A DNA stretch of 64,000 nucleotides from Fluviirhizobium alvei (lineage in GTDB: Bacteria > Pseudomonadota > Alphaproteobacteria > Rhizobiales > Rhizobiaceae): the NCBI RefSeq assembly GCF_030551875.1, contig NZ_JAUOZU010000001.1:372001-436000 (forward strand). Direction: 5' to 3'. Position numbers and translations under genes: made by a program. The notes under the pieces were generated by a model. It worked only from the letters and a program-made list of their open reading frames with translations. It was not told where the DNA came from and searched no databases. Positions 45,169 through 51,863 of the stretch are shown here, one piece after another; the stretch's first letter is position 1; each line of letters begins with the position of its first letter.

Positions 45169-46161
45169 TCAAAGCCAATTGCCGCGCGAGATCAGCGCCA
45201 GGCTGATCAACTGTTCCGGGTTTTCGTACCGCACGCTAATACCCGGTTCGTAGAGCACGGGATTGTCGGCATCCAGATAGGTTCGATATTCCTGGCCGCC
45301 AGCATAGTGCTGCTTGCGCGCCATTTCCTCTGCCGCCTTTTCGGTCAGGCTGGCGAAAAACTTGAAGTGGAAAAGGGCGCCGGTTATCGCCGGCTGCACA
45401 CCGTCCGGGCGCACAAGTCTCGCCGGCATAAGATCGTGCATCGAACTCGTATAGCGGAAATTCTGCCCCCACCAGACGACGGGTGTCTTGTTCAAAGCCG
45501 GTGACTTCTGCGGATGTTTGGCATTGTGAACCCGCATGCGCGGACCGCCCTGAGTAAACATGCCGCCATTGTAGTTGACGGTCTGGATGTAGCCGTCCTT
45601 GTCGAAGAACGGGCAGACCTCGAACGGATTCTGTCCGCTGCGGTAGATGGTTTCCTGAAGCGGTTTGTCGCTATAGGCATCCAGCATGACGCACTGGAGA
45701 GCCTCCCGCTTTTCCATTTTCATGAAATCGCCCAGGTCGCGGAGGGAGCGTGTTTCCATTTTCGGATAGACCAGGAACTCGTCCGGGTCGACCGTGACGC
45801 AAAGATGCCCCATCCCATAGCGCGTCAGAAGGTAGTTGCACCATTCCATACCAAACTTTGAAGCCTTGTAGCTTGCCTTCGTGTGCCACACGGAAATGTC
45901 CGGTTGTTCATTGGCCCAGTCAGTCAGTCCGTCGGTGGAATCGTTGTCGACGATCAGGAAATGGTTTACGCCGAGCTTGCGATAGTAATCGCAGAAGAAG
46001 GGCAGGCGCGTCAGTTCGTTGCGCAGGCACATGACGAGCAGGATATCGCTCGAACGGATCTTCTTCGTCTTGTCGACGCTGATCCGCAGTTCCTTCCTGT
46101 GCCGACGCATAACCAGATAGCGCTTAAAAAGTACGCTGTAATATTTTCTCAAGTCGCTCAT
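45169..46161 (-). CDS. Glycosyltransferase, GT2/GT92-like
   Basis: 330 residues starting MSDLRKYYSVLFKRYLVMRR. The GT-A core shows ILLVMCLRNELTRLPFFCDYYRKLGVNHFLIVDNDSTDGL, the usual start of the Glyco_tranf_2_4/GT92-like group, and VTVDPDEFLVYP, whose DPD is the metal-binding DxD. A long C-terminal part (from about 190) contains the receptor-binding half. There is no signal peptide or clear membrane helix, but the basic N-terminus could touch the membrane. The family commonly adds one sugar to a surface polysaccharide; donor and acceptor are unknown. It lies 46 bases after the GT14 gene on the same strand. Confidence 0.83.
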   Translation of the reverse strand: MSDLRKYYSVLFKRYLVMRRHRKELRISVDKTKKIRSSDILLVMCLRNELTRLPFFCDYYRKLGVNHFLIVDNDSTDGLTDWANEQPDISVWHTKASYKASKFGMEWCNYLLTRYGMGHLCVTVDPDEFLVYPKMETRSLRDLGDFMKMEKREALQCVMLDAYSDKPLQETIYRSGQNPFEVCPFFDKDGYIQTVNYNGGMFTQGGPRMRVHNAKHPQKSPALNKTPVVWWGQNFRYTSSMHDLMPARLVRPDGVQPAITGALFHFKFFASLTEKAAEEMARKQHYAGGQEYRTYLDADNPVLYEPGISVRYENPEQLISLALISRGNWL

Positions 46162-46206
46162 TGTCTATAGACCTTGTTGGGTGCCTTGCGGGTCGATGAC
46201 GCCGAG

Positions 46207-47994
46207 TTAGAAATGGACACGATGGCTGAGGCGCAGGATCTTCCATCGCGGCGCAAATTCATTGCCGATTTCCGCGACAGAACGGTTCCAGTCGTCAACC
46301 GATGGTGTATGCTCGCTGTAGTCGACTGAATGAAAAGCGTCAGTCATGGCTGGGTGGCTTGCTGCCAGACTGCCGGCGACTGTGCCATGCTGAAGAATAA
46401 GCCGCGAAGACCAATCCTCCTGCGTGGGTGCTTCCACTTCCTGCGCCTTCTTCAGGTACGTCTCAATCGGTGTACGATACTCCGACCAATGGCAGGAGTA
46501 GGCTACCTCGACGAGACTCTTGAACTGGCTGATACGGGAAGTGAAGCCCTTCATCTTGTAGGCCAGATCCTTGTTCTTGCGATAGGCAATCGTCGGATCG
46601 CTGGAGAGGATCCAGTAGAATTTCCAAGCGACATCATCCGGGACGACGGGAACGATGGGCAGCACGATGGCATTCTGGCTCTGGAGCAAAGCCCGCTCAG
46701 CAGCCGGATTGTCACCGGGAGCGAGCTCGAACACAGGCAGGCCTCCGCAACGATCGAGCACGCGACGGAAATAGGTCGGCGGGTCATAATCGCGGATCAG
46801 ATGATCCTGGCTGTTGAGGCCTTTGAACCTGGTCCGGCCCGATCCGAATTCGACATGGCCGGGACCAAACAGCCTTCCGAGCACTTCGAGCTGCGAATTC
46901 GAAGCAAGCACCTGCGCGGCCTTGCGGGTCAGTTGCGGCGGCCCGTGCAGGATGACGAAACTGTCAGGGCAGGCTGCCAGCATATCGTCCCACGGTGATT
47001 TTCCCTTTGGCTGGAAAAGCCTGCGGGAAAAGTAGCTTGCCTGCGGGGTTTGCTCCGCCAGAAGCTTTTTCAGTGGAAAGACATAACGTTCGCCAAGAGC
47101 GATCTCGACCGTCTTTTCCGGAGCCGGCTGCAGGGCGACCTGTTTCAGATTGGCCTTCAGCTTTTTCGCATGCGGCGAGATCTTGCGGGCGAAGAAGAAA
47201 GGCAGATCCTTGAGATACTCGATGTGATCATCGAGGAATGTATAGGGTCGTCCGCATTCGTTGAAATAGAAAAAAGTCAGGTTCCGGTTGGCGATATGGT
47301 GCGAACCGGAGAATTTGTGCGCCATGGTCTGGAAGAACATTTCGTCCGGAATCCAAGTCGTCGAGAAGAAGAAGTAAACCAGAGGATGCTTCTGGACATA
47401 TTTCAGGATTTTTTCGCAGAGCTCCCAGCTCAGGCACCACCATTGCGAGCCAAACCGTGGCTCCAGGCCGCGGGGAAATTTACGCTTCGGCCAGATCTTC
47501 CTCTGAATGTTGTAGTGGGCGTTAAACAGCTTGTGGTTCTTCTGGAAATTGAAAAAATGCCAATACTGGTAGCGCTCCTTGCGGAGCCCTCCGACGATCC
47601 AGTCTGATGTGAAGGCTTCGATGAACTCGGTGTTCGGGTGCTGGTCGAGAAAACTGGACAGTTCGGCGAGTGGGCGGACCGGCATGCAGGCACCCGATAC
47701 CAGCATGACCCTGTCGCAGGCGATGTTCTTTTCCCGGATAACCCTTAGCGCACGGACGACAGCATCGACAAGGCTGAAATCACCCCAGCCGCATTTGATC
47801 CGTTTCTTGACGAAATGCACCTGACCGGAGCCTGCGAAACGCTCGGTCAGACGGTTAAACTGTTCGGAAGACGAGTTGAGATCGTAATGGATAACCACAT
47901 TGGCGTCCGGGTTCCAGCTCGTCAATAATTCAGCGGATTCCGCAACCTGATCGGCATTTTCATGGGCAAGGATTACGAAGGTGATTTTAGCCAT
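46207..47994 (-). CDS. GT14-family glycosyltransferase with large C-terminal domain
   Basis: 595 residues starting MAKITFVILAHENADQVAES. The first 280 residues match the GT14 Branch/xylosyltransferase fold: VVIHYDLNSS, RIKCGWGDFSLVDAVVRALR, VMLVSGACMPVRPL, GSQWWCLSWELCEKIL and the acidic WIPDEMFFQTM. Members transfer N-acetylglucosamine or xylose (core 2 branching, proteoglycan xylosyltransferase). The next 310 residues, which I recall being classed as DUF5928 in rhizobial and rhodobacterial homologues, contain SFVILHGPPQLTRKAAQVLA, reminiscent of a phosphate-binding loop, but this is weak. It heads the minus-strand run of GT14, GT2 and two sulfotransferase genes. Confidence 0.83.
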   Translation of the reverse strand: MAKITFVILAHENADQVAESAELLTSWNPDANVVIHYDLNSSSEQFNRLTERFAGSGQVHFVKKRIKCGWGDFSLVDAVVRALRVIREKNIACDRVMLVSGACMPVRPLAELSSFLDQHPNTEFIEAFTSDWIVGGLRKERYQYWHFFNFQKNHKLFNAHYNIQRKIWPKRKFPRGLEPRFGSQWWCLSWELCEKILKYVQKHPLVYFFFSTTWIPDEMFFQTMAHKFSGSHHIANRNLTFFYFNECGRPYTFLDDHIEYLKDLPFFFARKISPHAKKLKANLKQVALQPAPEKTVEIALGERYVFPLKKLLAEQTPQASYFSRRLFQPKGKSPWDDMLAACPDSFVILHGPPQLTRKAAQVLASNSQLEVLGRLFGPGHVEFGSGRTRFKGLNSQDHLIRDYDPPTYFRRVLDRCGGLPVFELAPGDNPAAERALLQSQNAIVLPIVPVVPDDVAWKFYWILSSDPTIAYRKNKDLAYKMKGFTSRISQFKSLVEVAYSCHWSEYRTPIETYLKKAQEVEAPTQEDWSSRLILQHGTVAGSLAASHPAMTDAFHSVDYSEHTPSVDDWNRSVAEIGNEFAPRWKILRLSHRVHF

Positions 47995-48362
47995 GGATTC
48001 CCAAAGTCTTTCGAACGCGATAATGATCGTGGGACTAATCGCTTACAATTATCCCAGGCGATTGAGGCGGTTTGCTGTCCCTAGCTGTTTCTCAGTGCAT
48101 GCACAGAATACCAATATGCACATTTCCACCTGCCTGTAATGTCAATACCTGTGCAATACTATGTATTTCAACTAAGAATAGTTGCTAAAGATCATAGCCT
48201 GCAAGCTGACACCTATTCCGTTCCCGGCCGTGCGAGAGCTTGTTCCACTTGCTCCTCGGCACTCTTTTCTATAGAGCGTTTAGCGATGCTGCTGCGCAAT
48301 TGCAATATCGGAATGTGCTGACATATTGCGCAACGAAAACCAAACACCAAGGAGTCAGTCTC
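47995..48362. other. 368-base divergent promoter region
   Basis: It separates the GT14 unit (leftward) from the small coiled-coil gene (rightward) and is more AT-rich than its surroundings, notably 48000-48200. TGCGCAAT near 48292 and ATTGCGCA near 48325 form an inverted pair just before the small gene, possibly an operator. No gene or RNA was seen. Confidence 0.45.
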
Positions 48363-48530
48363 GTGGCAAAGAGCGTAGCCCCCCGCAAGCGGTTGAAGGA
48401 AATCAAACAGGAAGTTGCCGATCTCAAGGCCAAGCTGGTGGCGTTGAAGGCAGAGCGGGAAGAGTTGCGTGCCAAGGTTAAGGCCGCGATGGCTGCCAAG
48501 GCGGCGAATGCGACCGAACCCAAGGCCTAA
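48363..48530 (+). CDS. Small coiled-coil protein
   Basis: 55 residues from a GTG at 48363 with CAAGGAG 8 bases upstream; a longer reading from 48240 has no comparable site. The sequence (VAKSVAPRKRLKEIKQEVADL then KAKLVALKAEREELRAKVKAA, shown in two parts) has a clear heptad-like spacing of leucines and many lysines and glutamates, so it is probably one amphipathic helix or coiled coil followed by an Ala-rich tail ending in EPKA. There is no signal peptide or membrane segment. I do not recognise it. Its setting between the polysaccharide genes could be chance. Confidence 0.65.
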   Translation: MAKSVAPRKRLKEIKQEVADLKAKLVALKAEREELRAKVKAAMAAKAANATEPKA

Positions 48531-48681
48531 TGGACTATTGACCGGACCGGATCTATAAATCCGGTCCCCATGTGATGTGAAATGCTCTTGAAGGGTGTGG
48601 CTCGCCATATCCAGGGCGGAGGTGCCGGGCGCCGGCAGAATATTAGCTGCGACGGCGTTGAACCCGTCAGAATTTGCGAAA

Positions 48682-49563
48682 ATGACGTTTCACATCCATC
48701 TCGGCGCGCACAAGACGGCGACGACCTTCATACAGAGCCTGCTCTACGACAACCGGCAGCGGTTGGCGAAAGGTGGTGTGGATTTTGTCGGTATCTGGAT
48801 CCTGCGCAAGCAGTTCACGCGCCGGTTCGATCATCTGAGTTATTTCGACCGGTTGTTTTCCTTCATTGTCCGACCCTATCTGCGCCGGCGCCTGCAGGCT
48901 GTGATCGCCGAGCGCCAGCAAGGGGAAACCTTCATCCTTTCGGATGAGAATCTAGCCGGTCTCATTTCGGCCAACTACTGGACCGGCCGTCTTTATGGTT
49001 TCGCTGGCGCCCGCGCCAAGCTGCTTGCCGAACTGGTGGCGCCGCGAAAAGCGCATTTCTTTTTCTGCATCCGCCGCTATCCGGACTATCTGACCTCGTC
49101 CTGGCTGCAGATGGCCTCCAAGGGCAAGGCGCCGAGTTTCGAACGCTATCTCGCCAAGTTTCCTCCGTCCGGCCCCGGCTGGGCGGAAATCATCATGTCC
49201 ATTGCAAAGGCCTGCGGGCCCGAAAATGTCACGGTCTGGACCTATGACTGGTTTCGCGATGACCCGGCACGGGTCGTCTCACTCCTGGCGCCGGGCATGA
49301 CCTTCGACATTCCGGAAGATGAGTTGCGGCGCGATGTTCTGCCGTCCCTGACGACCAAGGGACTCAAGGTCATGGCCGCCCTTGAGGATCTCCTCTCTGC
49401 AGGGGAGCGCGAGCGTATGGCGCGTCTCCTGCGCAATTTCGAGTTCGATGAACCGAATCCGAGGCTTGAGATTACAGACAGCGCCCTTTTGGCGGCCTAT
49501 GAGGCAAAATACCGGACGGATCTCGAACGGATCGCCGCAGCCGGTGTCCAACTCCATGCCTGA
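48682..49563 (+). CDS. Sulfotransferase-like protein (HLGAHKTATT family, second copy)
   Basis: 293 residues from the ATG at 48682 (MTFHIHLGAHKTATTFIQS). The phosphosulfate-type loop is HLGAHKTATTFIQ (6-18), ILSDENLAG (86-94) matches the paralogue at 42348, and FFFCIRRYPDYLTSSWLQM (R131, S139 or S140) is the likely 3'-phosphate segment. A helical insert LRRRLQAVIAERQQGE precedes it. It appears soluble. It marks the right edge of the polysaccharide locus, while its paralogue lies inside, so both may act on the same polymer or on lipid-linked acceptors. The start has only a weak ribosome binding site (GCGAAA). Confidence 0.75.
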   Translation: MTFHIHLGAHKTATTFIQSLLYDNRQRLAKGGVDFVGIWILRKQFTRRFDHLSYFDRLFSFIVRPYLRRRLQAVIAERQQGETFILSDENLAGLISANYWTGRLYGFAGARAKLLAELVAPRKAHFFFCIRRYPDYLTSSWLQMASKGKAPSFERYLAKFPPSGPGWAEIIMSIAKACGPENVTVWTYDWFRDDPARVVSLLAPGMTFDIPEDELRRDVLPSLTTKGLKVMAALEDLLSAGERERMARLLRNFEFDEPNPRLEITDSALLAAYEAKYRTDLERIAAAGVQLHA

Positions 49564-49675
49564 TGTCTACAACCGGCCGCCGAATTGATTTCAATCAATG
49601 CGGGGACGGGCAACTGAACCCTAGATTGGGTCAAATGTTGCGAAGCCGGTTGTCGGCAGCAGTGGGAGACAGATC

Positions 49676-50086
49676 ATGTACAAGAAAATCATCGTGCCGG
49701 TGGATATGGGGCAGCTCGAGAAGGGGGCCAAGATCCTGAGCAAGGCCAAAGCCCTGCTCGATGAAGGCGGCGAAATCATTCTTCTCAACATCGCAGAAGC
49801 CGTGCCGGGCTATCTGGCGATCGATCTTCCGGTCGATTTCATCGAAAACGCCGTCAAGGATGCCGATGTCAAGCTGAAGGAACTCAACCAGACCTGCGGG
49901 ACCGAAGCCAAGATCCAGGTGCGGGTCGGCTCGTCAGCGCGCGAAATTCTGGCCGCGGCTGAAGATCTCGGCGCGGATCTGATCATCATCGCTTCGCATC
50001 GCCCGGACTTCAGCAACTATCTCCTGGGCGCGACCGCCGATCGTGTCGTCCGCCACGCGAAATGCTCGGTCCTCGTGGATCGCTGA
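49676..50086 (+). CDS. Universal stress protein UspA family
   Basis: 136 residues, starting MYKKIIVPVDMGQLEKGAK, the normal single-domain length. The core strands IIVPVD, IILLNIAEAV, IQVRVGSSAREILAAAEDLGADLIIIASH and the end LLGATADRVVRHAKCSVLVDR fit the Usp fold. In the ATP-binding loop GxxGxxxxxxxxxGS/T, GAT replaces the usual GS, so nucleotide binding is doubtful. Start: a GGGAGACAG site 8 bases upstream. The next gene encodes a DksA/TraR-type protein, 51 bases later across a perfect hairpin, so the two may share a stress-linked transcript. Confidence 0.88.
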   Translation: MYKKIIVPVDMGQLEKGAKILSKAKALLDEGGEIILLNIAEAVPGYLAIDLPVDFIENAVKDADVKLKELNQTCGTEAKIQVRVGSSAREILAAAEDLGADLIIIASHRPDFSNYLLGATADRVVRHAKCSVLVDR

Positions 50087-50098
50087 GAGATGGAGCCC

Positions 50099-50124
50099 AT
50101 GGTTCCGGTCACTGCCGGAACCAT
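50099..50124 (+). other. Perfect 10-bp hairpin between the Usp and DksA/TraR-type genes
   Basis: ATGGTTCCGG / CCGGAACCAT pair around TCACTG. No T run follows; the DksA/TraR-type ribosome binding site starts 4 bases later. It may modulate readthrough or translation of the second gene rather than end transcription. Confidence 0.5.
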
Positions 50125-50136
50125 TGCAGGAGATTG

Positions 50137-50463
50137 ATGATGCCGGATACCGACCACTACAAGTCCATATTGATCGCCCGCAAGGCAGAGCTTCAGGGCC
50201 GGCTGCGCCAGATCGAAACCGATCTCGATGAGCCAACGAGTGCCGACAGCGAGGAGCGCGCCGTCGAGCTGGAAGATGATGAGGTGCTGGAGAGCATGGG
50301 GCAGGCGGGTCTTGCCGAATTGCGCGCCGTCGAAGCTGCATTGGGCCGGATCGAGAAGGGCACGTTCGGAACCTGTGCCCGTTGCGGTGGTCCGATTGCC
50401 GAAGCTCGCTTGAAGCTCGTGCCGCATGCCGCGATTTGCGAGCAATGCATTCGGGCTCAGTGA
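50137..50463 (+). CDS. DksA/TraR C4-type zinc finger protein
   Basis: 108 residues from the ATG at 50137; the adjacent ATG at 50140 is an alternative, both behind GCAGGAG. An N-terminal coiled-coil region (YKSILIARKAELQGRLRQIETDLDEP) precedes an acidic EERAVELEDDEVLESMGQAGLAEL stretch and the C-terminal zinc finger CARCGGPIAEARLKLVPHAAICEQC, with four cysteines. Short proteins of this group may bind RNA polymerase through the secondary channel like DksA, though the tip residues of true DksA are not clearly kept. A stress-response role is inferred from the neighbouring usp gene. Confidence 0.9.
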   Translation: MMPDTDHYKSILIARKAELQGRLRQIETDLDEPTSADSEERAVELEDDEVLESMGQAGLAELRAVEAALGRIEKGTFGTCARCGGPIAEARLKLVPHAAICEQCIRAQ

Positions 50464-50575
50464 CGATCCGTCGCAGCAGCGACGGATTTTCCCACCGCCA
50501 TTTACCGATTCTTGTCTTGATGCGATCATAATCCCGTGGTTTCCTGAGCAACAATCAGATTATCCGGAACTACGT

Positions 50576-51238
50576 ATGACTCGCTTTCACGGCATCCCTT
50601 GGCGCTACGACAAATATGAGATTATTGCCGATGGCATTGTCCACGGCATTGGCGTTGTTGCCGCACTTATTGCCGTTACGGCGCTGATCTTCTATGCGAC
50701 GGTCTGGGGAACGGCAGGTGCGCTGGCGTCCGCCTGGATCTATGGTCTCGGACTGCTGGCGTCGCTTGGAATCTCGTTCGCCTACAACATCTGGCCGGTA
50801 TCTCCTGTCAAATGGATCCTGCGGCGTTTTGATCATTCCGCGATTTTCGTATTGATTGCCGCCACCTACACACCGTTCCTGCAGGCAGGTTTGCCCGATC
50901 CGCTGATCCTGGCAAACCTCATCGGCATCTGGGCCGTCGCGTTTTTCGGCGTCTTTCTGAAATGCGTCTATCCCGGGCGGTTCGATCGCCTGTCGATCCT
51001 GCTTTATCTTGCCATGGGCTGGAGCGGGTTGATGCTGGTCTCGAAGCTCTACACGATCCTGTCGGTGTCGACCCTCGTGCTGATCCTGATCGGCGGCATC
51101 ATCTATTCGGCTGGCGTCATCTTCCACGTCTGGGACAAATTGCGGTACCAGAATGCGATCTGGCACAGTTTCGTGGTGACCGCAGCCGGCGTCCACTACG
51201 TCGCCGTGCTGACTGCCGTCGTCTCCGCCCCTGCGTGA
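50576..51238 (+). CDS. Hemolysin III / PAQR-like membrane protein
   Basis: 220 residues from the ATG at 50576 (MTRFHGIPWRYDKYEIIADGIVHGIGVVA). Seven hydrophobic segments and the family histidines are seen: DGIVHGIGV near the start, then FDHSAIFVLIAATYTPF and the late WHSFVVTAAGVHYVAVL. This is the HlyIII/YqfA branch of the CREST superfamily, which binds a metal ion through those histidines and an Asp; members probably act as membrane hydrolases rather than toxins. The substrate is unknown. It lies 113 bases after the DksA/TraR-type gene and converges with msrB. Confidence 0.9.
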   Translation: MTRFHGIPWRYDKYEIIADGIVHGIGVVAALIAVTALIFYATVWGTAGALASAWIYGLGLLASLGISFAYNIWPVSPVKWILRRFDHSAIFVLIAATYTPFLQAGLPDPLILANLIGIWAVAFFGVFLKCVYPGRFDRLSILLYLAMGWSGLMLVSKLYTILSVSTLVLILIGGIIYSAGVIFHVWDKLRYQNAIWHSFVVTAAGVHYVAVLTAVVSAPA

Positions 51239-51252
51239 CGACGGCTCAAGGC

Positions 51253-51642
51253 TCAGCTCTTTTCGAAATCCAGCGCATGTCCATTGATGCAATAGCGCAG
51301 CCCGGTGGGTGGCGGGCCATCAGGGAACACATGGCCAAGGTGGGCATCGCATTCCGCGCAACGGATTTCCGTTCGGATCATGAAATGGGACGTGTCGCGC
51401 ACTTCCTTCACCGCGCCTGCATTCACGGGCTGGAAATAGCTCGGCCAGCCGGTACCGGAATCGAATTTGGTGTCAGATGAGAAAAGCGGCGTCTTGCAGC
51501 AGACGCAGCGATAGATGCCCGTCTCATGATTGTCCCAATAGGGACCGGTAAAGGGACGTTCGGTCCCGCCTTCACGAGTTACACGGTATTGTTCCGGCGT
51601 CAGACAATGCGTCCATTCGTCTTCATGGCTGGTCTTGGTCAT
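51253..51642 (-). CDS. msrB: Peptide-methionine (R)-S-oxide reductase MsrB
   Basis: 129 residues from the ATG at 51642, which has AAAGGAG 6 bases upstream. The zinc-binding CxxC pairs are CVCC (in [11 protein letters not shown]) and CAEC (in [16 protein letters not shown]), and the catalytic cysteine is in [11 protein letters not shown]. The substrate pocket [11 protein letters not shown] is intact. It reduces methionine-R-sulfoxide in proteins in the cytoplasm, using thioredoxin, and protects from oxidative damage. Size and motifs are fully typical. It is a single gene that converges with the hemolysin III gene, 14 bases apart. Confidence 0.96.
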   Translation of the reverse strand: MTKTSHEDEWTHCLTPEQYRVTREGGTERPFTGPYWDNHETGIYRCVCCKTPLFSSDTKFDSGTGWPSYFQPVNAGAVKEVRDTSHFMIRTEIRCAECDAHLGHVFPDGPPPTGLRYCINGHALDFEKS

Positions 51643-51863
51643 GGCTTTCTCCTTTGGTCCTATAAATGGTGCTGCCAGCCCGTTTTGGCAATCCGTCAAT
51701 TCTGAAAGGCGCAAAAACCACTGCGATCCTGAGCGAACGAGGCCGGAAAACGCACCGAAAATCGTGGAAATACAGGCTCTGTTCAGGCTCGGGTGGCCGT
51801 TTTTGCTGGCGTTCAATCGCTCAAGACCCTATCCATGGGGTGCAGGATTGAAAGGAAGACATA

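Noticed and set aside
37365-49563. tRNA-Pro as integration site of a genomic island carrying the polysaccharide locus
   Set aside because: The 3' end of the tRNA faces away from the locus, and no integrase or direct repeat of the tRNA end was found at the far edge.
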